Numbered from the stretch's first letter, positions 58,401-64,000 are shown. The stretch: 64,000 bases of DNA from Liolophura sinensis (GCF_032854445.1 NC_088295.1:96033805-96097804); one strand, 5' to 3'. The notes: generated from the letters alone by a model not told the origin. Made by a program: numbers and translations.

Positions 58401-59724
58401 CGGTGTGGGCTGAAGTCAGTTAGCAGGGGGGATCAAGTCATTGTGGCATCTTGATTTGGGCTGAAGTCAGTGTGGCATCTCGGTGTGGGCTGAAGTCAGT
58501 CAGCAGGGGGGATCAAGTCATTGTGGCATCTTGATTTGGGCTGAAGTCAGTGTGGCATCTCGGTGTTGACTGAAGTCAGTCAGCAGGGGGGATCAAGTCA
58601 TTGTGGCATCTTGATTTGGGCTGAAGTCAGTGTGGCATCTCGGTGTTGGCTGAAGTCAGTCAGCAGGGGGATCAAGTCATTGTGGCATCTTGATTTGGGC
58701 TGAAGTCAGTGTGGCATCTCGGTGTGGGCTGAAGTCAGTCAGCAGGGGGATCAAGTCATTGGGGCATCTTGATTTGGGCTGAAGTCAGTGTGGCATCTCG
58801 GTGTGGGATGAAGTCAGTCAGTGTTGTATCTCACTGGGCTGCTGAAGTCATTGTGGCATGTTGAATTGGGCTGAAATCTCAGAAATCTTGCGGCATCTCA
58901 GTGTGGGCTGAAGTCAGTCAGTGTACCATCTCAGTGTGAGCTGGAATCATTTCTGTTTTTTTTTTTGTTTTTCAGGAAGAAGAGTTGAGGGGGAAGTCTG
59001 CAGAACTGGAGAGAAGAAAAACTGAAGTAGAAAAGAGCATTAAGCAATTAGAGGAACAGGTAGGCTGTATTGAAAGGAGGAAAAGATCTAACTACCTGCT
59101 GCACAGAAGATGCTAAACAGTGTGGGTGAGGGTTGCATTTGTGTGTACATGTATGTTACATTTCCCCATGTTGTCTTTGTAGGAGAGGAAACTTGGAGAG
59201 AGAATAGACAACTTTCATAAAGAAGAGGAGAATTTTGACAAGGAACAGGAGGTAGATTGTGCATGTAGGAAACTGTACCTGTGTAACTATATAGCTTATT
59301 AGTGTATTTCCCATGATCCTTGGGCCAGTTGTTAGAAAGTATATAAGCTAATACCAGTATGAAGTCATATTTTATATTATAGTGTTACACAATTTTTGTA
59401 GGCTAAGTACAAAATTGAAGACTTGGCGTAAAGTTAAATCTGGTATTAAGTCTTAAAACAGTTTTGAACAACTGCATCCATGTATTAAAGTGAGGGATTA
59501 AGTGCCATGTCTTGTGTCTACCGTGCTCAGGAAGGATTTGGCTCTCACAGTGTGAACCTTAGCTCGAAAGAGCTGGAGAGGATGAGAGAAGAAAGGAAGC
59601 AACTGAAGGAAGAACTTCGAACAGAGCAGTCTGTGTTAGACACGGTCAAGGCAGAGAAGAAAAGCCTGGAGAAGGAGGTGTTCAAACTCCGGTCTGAAAT
59701 GGAGCAGAATAGCAGGAAACTCTC
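19345..59724 (+). CDS. CEP164: CEP164, centriole distal appendage protein (N-terminal ~805 codons, partial)
   Basis: CEP164 sits on the distal appendages of the mother centriole. In vertebrates its N-terminal WW region recruits TTBK2, a step needed for cilium formation. Twenty exons with compatible phases were found. The start matches the family ([17 protein letters not shown]), followed by [23 protein letters not shown] and the WW core [20 protein letters not shown] (about residues 55-90). A low-complexity, Lys/Gly- and Ser-rich linker follows (about 103-265). From about residue 320 the protein is almost pure charged coiled coil (E, K, R, Q, L heptads), as in vertebrate CEP164 (about 1460 residues). 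The C-terminal part lies beyond 64,000. Exon 2 has one extra base against the conserved frame. Nearly all introns are filled by minisatellites, giving a gene more than 40 kb long. Exon order and phase were set by eye; a small exon hidden in an array could be missed. Confidence 0.93.
19391..20187. repeat. ~44-bp minisatellite containing exon 1 end and donor
   Basis: About 18 units of 40-50 bp. Each starts with a copy of the exon 1 end (GAGAATTATCAACCCACAGA), then GGATG(G/A)TAAGTGTGTGTTTACAGT. Several units keep the donor GGTAAGTG intact and others have GATAAGTG. Each also carries TTTACAG, an acceptor-like end. Confidence 0.95.
20188..21223. other. CEP164 intron 1, unique part
   Basis: AT-rich intron without recognisable repeat or gene, ending in the acceptor GTATGTTTTCAG. 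Confidence 0.6.
21224..21336 (+). CDS. CEP164: CEP164 coding exon 2 (with +1 frame break)
   Basis: Begins (G)AA ATT TTA GAG, giving EILEYAQVI, then continues [20 protein letters not shown] and PLPEHWKPC only if one T of CATTTGG is ignored. Exon length is 113 bases; 112 is needed to join exon 3 in frame. The first WW tryptophan is in HWKPC. Donor is CCCTG/GTATGT. Confidence 0.88.
21645..21740. repeat. Short T/G-rich tandem repeat
   Basis: Four to five copies of TTTTATGGGGTTTATTTGTG-like sequence in intron 2. Confidence 0.8.
21966..22168 (+). mobile_element. SINE family 1, copy 3 (near full length)
   Basis: Starts with a tRNA-related head including TGATCGCTGTGAGTTCAAAT (B-box-like GTTCAAAT), then GGCTTCCTCTCTG, AAGGTCTGTCAGCAACCTGT, GGTTCCCCCCAGATTCTGTC, and ends AAACGCCAATCAAATCA. 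It lies just upstream of the array that flanks exon 3. Confidence 0.7.
22180..22290. repeat. 24-bp minisatellite, upstream cluster
   Basis: About four copies of GGTGCCATGTCCACATGGAT-type units. The same unit makes up the large array downstream of exon 3. Confidence 0.85.
22420..22547 (+). CDS. CEP164: CEP164 coding exon 3 (WW domain core)
   Basis: Encodes [20 protein letters not shown] followed by [17 protein letters not shown]. The second WW tryptophan (IWDHP) and the YYFN strand are conserved, which identifies the gene. Acceptor GTTTAACAG, donor GGCTG/GTAAAT, ending in phase 1. Confidence 0.95.
22556..23662. repeat. 24-bp minisatellite, downstream cluster (~45 copies)
   Basis: Tandem units of CACACAGATAGTGGGTGCCA plus TGTC, with variants (ATACAGGTAG, TTTACACAGATAG). 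Because 24 is a multiple of three, long open frames exist on both strands (up to 338 codons at 22646-23662 and 272 on the minus strand). They are simple HTDSGCHV or HGTHYLYG repeats and not genes. Confidence 0.95.
23670..23862 (+). mobile_element. SINE family 1, copy 4 (near full length)
   Basis: Head GCGATCGCTGTGAGTTCAAG with B-box-like GTTCAAGTCC, body GACTCCCCCAGGCTGTGCG and TCTCCCACCATGGCTGCGGT, end GTGAAATATTCTTGAGTACA and CACCAATCAAATAAATCAAA. Confidence 0.75.
23872..24360. repeat. ~55-bp minisatellite ending at the exon 4 acceptor
   Basis: Nine units containing CTAGCTATGGAAACAGTTAA and GACAATTGCTTTTTTGTGTG. The last unit merges into the real acceptor (GCTTTTTGTGTGTTTGCAG), and every unit has a similar T-rich tract ending CTAG. 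TAGCTATGGAAAC resembles an RFX-type half site. Confidence 0.9.
24378..24442 (+). CDS. CEP164: CEP164 coding exon 4
   Basis: Completes a Gly codon from exon 3, then gives a Lys/Gly-rich stretch, [20 protein letters not shown]. Donor AAG/GTACAT; phase 0. Confidence 0.82.
24443..24910. other. CEP164 intron 4, no repeat seen
   Basis: Short intron with no array visible, unlike most others here. Acceptor GATCTGCAG. Confidence 0.6.
24911..25066 (+). CDS. CEP164: CEP164 coding exon 5
   Basis: 52 codons, Ser/Gly/Leu-rich ([20 protein letters not shown], then [14 protein letters not shown]). The LAPLRG motif fits the linker after the WW domain in vertebrate CEP164 as I remember it. Phase 0 at both ends; donor CAG/GTGCAG. 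Confidence 0.8.
25067..25506. other. CEP164 intron 5
   Basis: Unique sequence, no array. A minus-strand frame overlaps it without family features. Confidence 0.55.
25507..25626 (+). CDS. CEP164: CEP164 coding exon 6
   Basis: 40 codons: [20 protein letters not shown] then [14 protein letters not shown]. Acceptor CATGTTAG, donor CAAGAG/GTGAGT; phase 0. Confidence 0.8.
25660..26150. repeat. ~28-bp minisatellite in intron 6
   Basis: About 18 degenerate units of TTTATGTGGACTATGTGACC plus TCAGTTAG. Confidence 0.9.
26165..26242 (+). CDS. CEP164: CEP164 coding exon 7
   Basis: 26 codons: [20 protein letters not shown] and ANLGYE. Acceptor with a T8 tract and GTAG, donor GAG/GTAACT; phase 0. Confidence 0.82.
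26440..26970. repeat. ~36-bp minisatellite related to the exon 8 acceptor
   Basis: About 14 units of GTACTGGTTATATCATCTTG plus ATGTGTCTAGTGATGT. The same ACTGGTTATATCATCTT stands directly before the exon 8 acceptor (ending CAG at 27356), separated from the array by the SINE at 26972-27322. Confidence 0.92.
26972..27322 (-). mobile_element. SINE family 2, copy 1 (tRNA-derived, inverted, near full length)
   Basis: Reverse orientation of the element at 39543-39906. On the minus strand the head is CGGTAACACGGTTGGTAGAG (A-box-like); the tail ends CCCCAAGCACTCACTT. Probable imperfect target duplication TATAAATGTG / TATAATAATGTG. It has landed inside the 36-bp array, so the array was there first. 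Confidence 0.85.
27357..27425 (+). CDS. CEP164: CEP164 coding exon 8 (acidic)
   Basis: 23 codons, strongly acidic and Ser-rich: [20 protein letters not shown]. Donor GATGTG/GTAAGGCTG. Phase 0. Confidence 0.85.
27426..27995. repeat. 31-bp minisatellite starting at the exon 8 donor
   Basis: About 18 units of GTAAGGCTGCTACTTAACCT plus AGTGTGTCACT. The first unit is the true 5' splice site region (GTAAGGCTGCAACTTAATCC), so each unit repeats a GTAAGG donor. Confidence 0.93.
28292..28518 (+). CDS. CEP164: CEP164 coding exon 9 (start of coiled coil)
   Basis: 76 codons: [20 protein letters not shown], then a Ser/Asp-rich part, then [20 protein letters not shown], where the coiled coil begins. Acceptor CATTGTAG, donor GAAAG/GTAATT; ends in phase 2. 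Confidence 0.9.
28555..29290. repeat. 40-bp minisatellite in intron 9
   Basis: About 18 units of ACAACCTAAAATGTGGGTGA plus TAATGTTAACCAGCTTGTGG; edge copies are more diverged. Confidence 0.93.
29600..30300. repeat. 39-bp minisatellite in intron 9
   Basis: About 17 units of AATGTTGCCAGTATGTCATC plus TGATTTATGGATAACTTAG. Confidence 0.93.
30300..32215. repeat. ~40-bp minisatellite in intron 9
   Basis: About 48 units of GTGTGTCATCATACTTGTGG plus ACAGTCTAGAATGTTACCA. It shares AGAATGTT and GTGTGTCATC with the preceding 39-bp array, so the two may be diverged parts of one expansion. A block of about 506 bp is duplicated (about 30,611 onwards and 31,117 onwards). Confidence 0.94.
32329..32464 (+). 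CDS. CEP164: CEP164 coding exon 10 (coiled coil)
   Basis: Completes an Arg codon (AG/A), then [20 protein letters not shown] and [19 protein letters not shown]: a charged amphipathic coiled coil. Acceptor GGACAAAG is weak in pyrimidine next to the AG but preceded by TTCTTTCTTTT. Donor GAG/GTGAGC; phase 0. Confidence 0.88.
32467..32512. repeat. First unit of the intron 10 repeat
   Basis: CTAAGTGTGGTAATTCACTT and CACAGAGCTAGAAATACAGA directly after the donor. The same unit is tandemly repeated from 34,135. Confidence 0.8.
32513..34134. other. ~1.6-kb segment interrupting the intron 10 repeat, unidentified
   Basis: Unique sequence between the first unit and the main array. No coding frame with family features, no terminal repeats that I can see. 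Its last ~145 bases (from about 33,987) are duplicated at about 34,462. It may be an inserted element or simply the original intron. Confidence 0.45.
34135..34790. repeat. ~44-bp minisatellite in intron 10
   Basis: About 12 units of GTAAGTGTGGTAATACACTT plus CACAGAGCTAGAAATACAGAT. It is interrupted at about 34,462-34,605 by a duplicate of the unique sequence at about 33,987-34,130. Confidence 0.92.
34989..35086 (+). CDS. CEP164: CEP164 coding exon 11 (coiled coil)
   Basis: [20 protein letters not shown] then [13 protein letters not shown]. Acceptor ATGTTGCAG, donor CTTAG/GTAATG; ends in phase 2. Confidence 0.88.
35100..39045. repeat. ~68-bp minisatellite in intron 11 (~57 copies), CRE-like sites
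   Basis: Unit GTGTGGTGACACTGTGTGTT, GGTTGACGTCATCACTTGTT, AATGAGGGTTTGCCTCCAGT, AATCTACAG. About two dozen units by eye contain the perfect palindrome TGACGTCA; others read GGACGTCA or TGATGTCA. A block of about 952 bp is duplicated (about 36,900 and 37,850 onwards). Plus-strand open frames with [15 protein letters not shown] repeats are by-products. Confidence 0.96.
39400..39530. repeat. ~30-bp repeat, left part (split by SINE)
   Basis: Units such as GAGTTACCACCTTCCAGACT and TTCCACGCTAGAATCACC. The array continues at 39,907-39,990 after the inserted SINE. Confidence 0.8.
39543..39906 (+). mobile_element. SINE family 2, copy 2 (tRNA-derived, intact, with target duplication)
   Basis: Head GGATAGCACAGTTGGTAGAG contains a clean RNA polymerase III A box (TAGCACAGTTGG). 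A B-box-like GGATCAATCC follows about 30 bases later. The body includes CTTCCTCGCTTGGCGTTCAG, and the tail ends ACCCCAAGCACTCACTCACTC-type short repeats. The 12-bp direct repeat TCCACGCTAGAA at 39531-39542 and 39907-39918 is the target site duplication, which fixes both ends. About 364 bp; no coding potential. Confidence 0.92.
39907..39990. repeat. ~30-bp repeat, right part
   Basis: Continuation of the array at 39400-39530: ATCACCACTTTCCAGACTAA and related units. Confidence 0.75.
40211..40342 (+). CDS. CEP164: CEP164 coding exon 12 (coiled coil)
   Basis: [20 protein letters not shown] then [20 protein letters not shown]. Acceptor GCCCTAACAG, donor ATCCG/GTAAAT; phases fit exons 11 and 13 (2 to 2). 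Confidence 0.88.
40343..40870. other. CEP164 intron 12, no array
   Basis: Short AT-rich intron without tandem repeats; acceptor TTTTTTTGTGATTAG. Confidence 0.6.
40871..40988 (+). CDS. CEP164: CEP164 coding exon 13 (coiled coil)
   Basis: [20 protein letters not shown] then [19 protein letters not shown]. Donor CAG/GTACTT; phase 0. Confidence 0.9.
41230..46035. repeat. ~35-bp minisatellite in intron 13 (~135 copies)
   Basis: The largest array of the window: GTGTTTGTGTCACTGATTTG plus TCCTGAATCTGGTGT, with several unit types (TTCGTCTTGAGATGTAGCAT, TTCATCCTGAGAAGTAG) that recur in blocks. Minus-strand frames with THATSQDES and THTRFQDKS repeats are by-products. Confidence 0.96.
46075..46305. repeat. 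Repeat of the exon 14 acceptor boundary
   Basis: About six units of GTGTTTGTGTGACTTCAGGT plus AGAGG(A/G)AGCTGTA. The last one is the real junction (ATATTTCAG/GTAGAGGAAGCTGTG). Units at about 46,120-46,140, 46,190-46,210 and 46,260-46,283 keep an intact TTCAG/GTAGAGG junction; others have mutated AG (CTTCGTG, CTTCATG). Confidence 0.93.
46306..46482 (+). CDS. CEP164: CEP164 coding exon 14 (coiled coil)
   Basis: 59 codons: [40 protein letters not shown], then [13 protein letters not shown]. The acceptor and donor are each reiterated in the flanking arrays, but conserved length and open frame support these sites. Phase 0 at both ends. Confidence 0.9.
46453..47290. repeat. 56-bp minisatellite containing exon 14 end and donor
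   Basis: About 14 units. Each starts with a copy of the last 29 exon bases (ACAGACCTGTCACACAGGCA, TGAGAAG), then the donor GTAAGACTG and TTACACAGACATCTCCAGGA. Nearly all copies keep AAG/GTAAGA intact. Confidence 0.96.
47330..48040. repeat. ~36-bp minisatellite in intron 14
   Basis: About 19 units of GTTAGGGGATACGTGTACAG plus GTAACTGTCAATCTG. Confidence 0.9.
48053..48086. repeat. (AAT)n microsatellite, LINE 3' tail
   Basis: Roughly ten AAT triplets at the 3' end of the antisense retrotransposon. Confidence 0.9.
48053..50715 (-). mobile_element. Decayed non-LTR retrotransposon (APE endonuclease + RT)
   Basis: Read on the minus strand, domains appear in LINE order. About 50,715-50,520 is the start of an endonuclease domain ([14 protein letters not shown], then [14 protein letters not shown]). 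About 50,480-50,290 has [12 protein letters not shown] (normally GDFN) and [14 protein letters not shown]. About 49,440-49,340 has [16 protein letters not shown]. About 49,060 has [20 protein letters not shown], the RT motif around B. About 48,740-48,540 is the thumb region ([16 protein letters not shown]). It ends in an (ATT)n tail at 48,056-48,084. Many frameshifts and stops make it inactive. The class looks CR1/Jockey-like, but I would not fix the clade. It lies antisense in CEP164 intron 14, about 120 bp before the exon 15 acceptor. Confidence 0.88.
50833..50952 (+). CDS. CEP164: CEP164 coding exon 15 (coiled coil)
   Basis: 40 codons: [20 protein letters not shown] then [20 protein letters not shown]. 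Acceptor CCCCCTCCCACAG, donor GAGGGA/GTGAGT; phase 0. Confidence 0.9.
51200..52755. repeat. 38-bp minisatellite in intron 15 (~41 copies)
   Basis: Units of CATTCAGCCATACATGACAC plus CCAGTATTGCTGTTATAT, with a CATTCTATCC variant recurring at intervals. Confidence 0.95.
52820..52942 (+). CDS. CEP164: CEP164 coding exon 16 (coiled coil)
   Basis: 41 codons: [20 protein letters not shown] then [20 protein letters not shown]. Acceptor TTGTCTGCAG, donor AAG/GTAACC; phase 0. Confidence 0.92.
52985..53710. repeat. ~35-bp minisatellite in intron 16
   Basis: About 20 units of CAGGATGAACTAGGGTAAGA plus GGAGTACACGCCTG. Confidence 0.93.
53867..54010 (+). CDS. CEP164: CEP164 coding exon 17 (coiled coil)
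   Basis: 48 codons: [48 protein letters not shown]. The frame is intact through an A8 run at the exon start. Acceptor TTTGTTTCTAG, donor GAT/GTAAGT; phase 0. Confidence 0.92.
54126..54427 (+). mobile_element. SINE family 2, copy 3 (5'-truncated)
   Basis: Begins at the B-box region (GGTAGATCCAGGGTCAGTCC) and lacks the A box. It continues through TTGCTCGCTTGGCATTTAGC, and ends CCCCAAACAAGCACTCATTC. 5' truncation and divergence make it older or incomplete compared with 39543-39906. Confidence 0.85.
54428..55640. other. CEP164 intron 17, unique AT-rich part
   Basis: No gene, no array. It contains some poorly preserved duplicated motifs (for example TTTTCTTCACC with GATTTTAACACA at about 55,385 and 55,437). 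Confidence 0.5.
55640..55945. repeat. C-rich CACACCTCCACC tandem repeat
   Basis: Pyrimidine/CA-rich strand with units such as CACACCCACTTCCACTCCAC. All three frames stay open on one strand because of composition. Confidence 0.92.
56385..57640. repeat. ~61-bp minisatellite in intron 17
   Basis: About 20 units of AATATTACATGTAACAGTAT, GTTAAAATGTAGAAATCCTT, TCCTTTCTGGTCTTGTGCTTG. A block of about 482 bp is duplicated (about 56,521 and 57,003 onwards). Confidence 0.95.
57975..58960. repeat. 80-bp minisatellite in intron 17
   Basis: About 11 units of CTGAAGTCAGTCAGCAGGGG, GGATCAAGTCATTGTGGCAT, CTTGATTTGGGCTGAAGTCA, GTGTGGCATCTCGGTGTGGG. The unit is itself two related halves sharing GTGGCATCT and GCTGAAGTCAGT. 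It ends just before the exon 18 polypyrimidine tract. Confidence 0.95.
58976..59059 (+). CDS. CEP164: CEP164 coding exon 18 (coiled coil)
   Basis: 28 codons: [20 protein letters not shown] then SIKQLEEQ. A long T tract and TTTTTCAG make a strong acceptor; donor CAG/GTAGGC; phase 0. Confidence 0.92.
59183..59251 (+). CDS. CEP164: CEP164 coding exon 19 (coiled coil)
   Basis: 23 codons: [23 protein letters not shown]. Acceptor TTGTCTTTGTAG, donor GAG/GTAGAT; phase 0. Confidence 0.88.
59531..59724 (+). CDS. CEP164: CEP164 coding exon 20 (coiled coil), last seen
   Basis: [60 protein letters not shown]. Acceptor ACCGTGCTCAG, donor CTCTC/GTAAGT; ends in phase 2, so the coding sequence continues beyond the window. 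Confidence 0.92.
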
Positions 59725-59744
59725 GTAAGTCACTCAGAGCAGAT

Positions 59745-60835
59745 GACTCTTCACATGTTGCACCACATACCCGACAGCACATGTGGCTTCTTACCCATAA
59801 CTGTGCACATATGACTCCGCCCACCTGACTGCACATATGGTTTCTTACCCATGACTGTGCACATATGACTCCACACACCTGACAGCACATGTTGCTTCTT
59901 ACCCATAACTGTGCACATATGACTCCACACACCTGACAGCACATGTTGCTTCTTACCCATAACTGTGCACATATGACTCCACACACCTGACAGCACATGT
60001 TGATTCTTACCCATAACTGTGCACATATGACTCCACACACCTGACAGCACATGTTGATTCTTACCCATAACTGTGCACATATGACTCCACACACCTGACT
60101 GCACATGTGGCTTCTTACCCATAACTGTGCACATATCCCTCCACACACCTTACAGCAGGTGGCTTCTTACCTATAACTGTGCATGTATGGCTCCACACAC
60201 CTTACAGCAGGTGGCTTCTTACCTATAACTGTGCATGTATGGCTCCACACACCTGACAGCACATCTGGCTTCTTACCCATGACTGTGCACAAATGGCTCC
60301 ACACACCTGACTGCACATGTGGCTTCTTACCCATAACTGTGCACATATCCCTCCACACACCTTACAGCAGGTGGCTTCTTACCTATAACTGTGCATGTAT
60401 GGCTCCACACACCTTTCAGCAGGTGGCTTCTTACCTATAACTGTGCATGTATGGCTCCACACACCTGACTGCACATCTGGCTTCTTACCCATGACTGTGC
60501 ACAAATGGCTCCACACACCTGACTGCACATCTGGCTTCTTACCCATGACTCTCCAAATATGACTCGGCACACCTGACTGCACATGTGGCTTCTTAACCAT
60601 AACTGTGCACGTATGGCTCCACACCCCTGACAGCACGTGGCTTCTTACCCATGACTGCGCATGACTCTACACACCTGACAGCACATGTGACTTCTTACCC
60701 ACAACTGTGCACAGATGGCTCCACACACCTGACTGCACATGTGGCTTCTTACCCATGACTGTGCACGTATGGCTCCACACACCTGACTGCACATGTGGCT
60801 TCTTACCCATGACTGTGCACATGACTCTGCACACC
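59745..60835. repeat. 54-bp minisatellite in intron 20
   Basis: About 20 units of TGACTCCACACACCTGACAG, CACATGTGGCTTCTTACCCA, TAACTGTGCACATA. Confidence 0.95.
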
Positions 60836-60837
60836 TG

Positions 60838-63360
60838 GTTCTGTGCTGTGTACATGTGCCTCTGCGCTTGTACATGTGGCTCTGCTGTGTACCTGTTTCT
60901 GTACTGTGTGTCTGTACTGTGTATATGTGTCTGTGCTGTGTACGTGTCTCTGTACTGTGTACATGTTTCTGCACTGTGTGCATGTGGCTCTGTACTGTGT
61001 ACATGTTGCTCTGTACTGTGTACACATGGCTGTGCTGTGTGCATGTGGCTCTGTGCTGTGTGCATGTGGCTCTGTGCTGTGTGCACGTGGCTCTGCACTG
61101 TGTACATGTGGCTCTGCACTGTGTGCATGTGGCTCTGCACTGTGTACATGTAGCTCTGCTGTGTATGTGTCTGTACTGTGTGCATGTGGCTCTGCACTGT
61201 GTGCATGTGGCTCTGCACTATGTACACGCGGCTCTCTACTGTGTACGTGTCTCTGTACTGTGTACATGTTTCTGTACTGTGTGCTTGTGTGTCTGTGCAT
61301 GTGTCTGCGCTGTGTACATGTGTCTGTGCTGTGTACATGTGTCTGCACTGTGTGCACGTGGCTCTGTACTGTGTACACATGGCTCTGTACTATGTACACG
61401 TGGCTCTACTGTGTGCACGTGGCTCTGTGCTGTGTTCATGTGGCTCTGTGCCTGTACAAGTGTCTCTGTGCTATGTACATGTGTGTCTGTACTGTGTACA
61501 TGTGGCTCTGCACTGTGTACATGTGTCTCTGCACAGTGTACATGTGGCTCTTTGCATGTGACTCTGTACTGTGTACATGTGGCTCTGAGCTGTGTGCACT
61601 TGACTGACACTGTGTACTGTGTACATTTCTCTGTGCTTGTACATGTGGCTCTGCCTTTGTACATGTGGCTCTCTGCATGTGGCTCTGTTCTGTGTACATG
61701 TGGCTCTATGCTGTGTACACATGGCTTTCTACTGTGAACTGATGGCTCTGTACTGTGAACAGGTAGTTCTGCACTATGTACATGTGGCTCTGCACTGTGT
61801 TGATGTGGCTTTGCGCTGTGTACCTGTGTCTCTGCACTGTGTACACATGGCTCTGTGCTGTGTGCACGTGGCTCTGTGCTGTGTGCTGTGTACGTGTCTG
61901 TACTGTGTGCATGTGTGTCTACTGTATACATGTGTCTGCACTGTGTACATATGGCTCTGCACTGTGTTCATGTGGCTCTCTGCTGTGTGCATGTTGTTCT
62001 GCACTGTGTACATTTGGCTCTGTACTGTGTATATGTGTCTCTGTGCTGTGTACATTTGTCTCTGCACCGTGTGCACATGGCTCTGTACTGTGTACACGTC
62101 TCTGTACTGTGTACATATGTGTCTGCACTGTGTACATGTGGCACTGCACTGTATGCACGTGTCTCTCTACTGTGTACAAGTATCTCTGTACAGCGTGCAG
62201 GTGGTTCTGTGCTGTGTTCATGTGGCTCTGTACTGTGTACATGTTTCTCTGCACTGTGTACACGTGGTTCTGTACTGTGTACAAATGTCTGTACATTGTG
62301 CACGTGGCTCTGTTCTGTGTACGTGTTTCTGTGCTATGTACGTGTCTGTGCTGTGTGCATGTGTGTCTGTACTGTGTACATGTGTCTGCGCTGCGTGCAT
62401 GTGGCTCTGTACTGTGTACATGTGGCTCTGCGCTGTGTGCATGTGGTTCTGCACTGTGTACATAAGGCTTTGTACTGTGTACATGTGTCTCTGTGCTGTG
62501 TAGATTTGGCTCTGTACTGTGTGCGCGTGGCTCTGTACTGTGCACATGTTTCTGTGCTGTGTACATATGTCTGCACTGTGTGCAAGTGGCTCTGTACTGT
62601 GTATATGTGGTTCTGTACTGTGCACATGTGTCTGTACAGTGTACATGTGTCTGCACTATGTATACCTGGCTCTGTGCATTGTACATGTGGCTCTGTGCTG
62701 TACATGTGGCTCTGTCCTGTGTACATGTGGCTCTGTGCTTTGTACATGTGGCTCTGCTGTGTAAATGTGGCTCTGTGCTGTGTACCTGTGTCTCTGTACT
62801 GTGTACATGTGGCTTTGTGCTGTTTACACATGCCTATACTGTGTACATGTGTCTCTGCACTGTGTACATGTCTCTGTACTGTGTACATGTGTCTCTGTAC
62901 TGCGTACACCTGGCTCTGTACTGTGTACATGTGGCTCCGTGCTATTTACATGTGGCTATGTGCTGTGTAAACAGGGCTCTGTACTGTGTGCATGTGTCTC
63001 TGTACTGTGTACATGTGTCTTTGTACTGTTTACATGTCTGCACTGTGTACATGTGGCGCTACTGTGTTACTATGTCTCTGCACTGTGTAGACGTGGCTTT
63101 GTACTGTGTACAAGTGTCTCTGTACAGTGTACACGTGGCTCTGTGCTGTGTTCATGTGGCTCTGCACTGTATACATGTGGTTCTACTGTGTACATGTTTC
63201 TCTGTACAGTGTACATGTTTCTCTGTACTGTGTACATGAGTCTGTACTATGCACATGTGGCTTTGTACTGTGTACACACATCTCTACACTGTTTACATGT
63301 GGCTCTTTGCTGTGTACATGTGGCTCTGTACTTGTGGCACTTAGTGTCCGGACATGTGAC
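60838..63360. repeat. ~22-bp minisatellite (TGTACTGTGTACATGTGGCTCTG)-type in intron 20
   Basis: More than 100 degenerate units of CTGTACTGTGTACATGTGGCTC. Long open frames on both strands (up to 371 codons, Cys/Val-rich CVHVALYCV patterns on the plus strand) come from composition and are not genes. Confidence 0.95.
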
Positions 63361-63479
63361 AACATTCTGATATGTGACTGTATGTATTTGGCTGTGTACA
63401 GTACACCTGACACTGTACAGTACACGCGACTCTGTACATGTGACGCTGTGTACTGTGACACCTGACTGCATTTGATATG

Positions 63480-63905
63480 TGACACTCATTGTACATTGAT
63501 AGATGTTTCTGCACATTGTTATGTCTCATTATACATTGATATGTGGCACTCTGCACATTGATAAGTGACGTGCATTTTTAATGTGTGGCACCCTGTATAT
63601 TGACATGTGACACTGTGCATTGATATGTGACGTTCTGCGCATTGACATGTAACTTTCTGTGCGCTTACTCTGTACTCTGCACACATGACTTTGTCAACAC
63701 TGATATAAGTATCTGTAAACTATTGCCTTGATATGACTCTCTGTACACTGATATGACTCTCTGTACACTGATATGTGTCTCTGTACACTGATATGACTCT
63801 CTGTACACTGATATGTGTCTCTGTACACTGATATGACTCTGTACACTGATATGTGTCTCTGTACACTGATATGACTCTCTGTACACTGATATGTGTCTCT
63901 GTTGA
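63480..63905. repeat. ~22-bp minisatellite (CTGTACACTGATATG)-type in intron 20
   Basis: Two related clusters: degenerate CATTGATATGTGACACT up to about 63,650, then homogeneous TCTCTGTACACTGATATGAC from about 63,735 to 63,905. Confidence 0.92.
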
Positions 63906-64000
63906 CTAATGCAGGTTTTTGCCATGATATGACTCTTTGTGCACAAGTTACAAGAGATATGTTCTCCTAGCCATGGTGCAGGAGTAACGTTTCAGTTTGT
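63906..64000. other. Right edge, intronic, nothing recognised
   Basis: Non-repetitive sequence after the last array. No acceptor with a convincing downstream CEP164 exon is visible before the edge. Confidence 0.5.

Noticed and set aside
60667-62970. Cys/His-rich open frames up to 371 codons
   Set aside because: Translations of degenerate 22-bp repeats in intron 20; open in several frames and both strands.

Overview
The window is genomic DNA from an animal, most likely a marine lophotrochozoan (a mollusc, or possibly a brachiopod). Three things point this way. Protein-coding exons are short and separated by kilobases of intron with ordinary GT-AG borders. Two conserved metazoan genes are recognisable. 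Two dispersed SINE-like repeats resemble families I remember as abundant in mollusc and brachiopod genomes; that placement is from memory and was not searched.

Layout. Positions 1-11,700 are gene-poor and carry mobile-element remains: a 44-bp tandem array (1-463), a SINE, a Tc1-type transposase with one nonsense codon (4535-5545), a more decayed Tc1-type element whose roughly 150-bp terminal inverted repeats are still readable (6068-7669), and a broken minus-strand coding fragment (9712-10371). Positions 11,700-14,940 are a large 40-bp minisatellite. Positions 15,269-17,479 hold a two-exon minus-strand gene encoding the RRM protein RBM7, the RNA-binding subunit of the nuclear exosome targeting (NEXT) complex. 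About 1.9 kb away and divergently oriented starts CEP164 (plus strand), which encodes the WW-domain and coiled-coil protein of the centriole distal appendages. Twenty coding exons (19,345-59,724) give about 805 codons, roughly the N-terminal 55% of a vertebrate-length CEP164; the rest lies beyond the window.

Most of the 40 kb of CEP164 sequence is minisatellite. Nearly every intron holds its own array, with units of about 24-80 bp unrelated between introns. Two SINE families and an antisense non-LTR retrotransposon (about 48,053-50,715) are inserted among them. Past the last recognised exon (59,724-64,000) only tandem repeats are visible.

The most unusual signal is that several arrays are built from splice boundaries. 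The intron 1 array reiterates the end of exon 1 with its 5' splice site. The arrays around exon 14 (46,306-46,482) reiterate its acceptor upstream and its donor downstream. Exon 8 shows related boundary-derived arrays on both sides, and exon 3 is flanked by the same 24-bp array on both sides. The transcript must therefore choose true sites among many near-identical decoys. Separately, conserved exons of both genes show one-base length differences in short homopolymers that break the frame; sequencing error is the likeliest cause, but this needs checking before either gene is called intact or broken.
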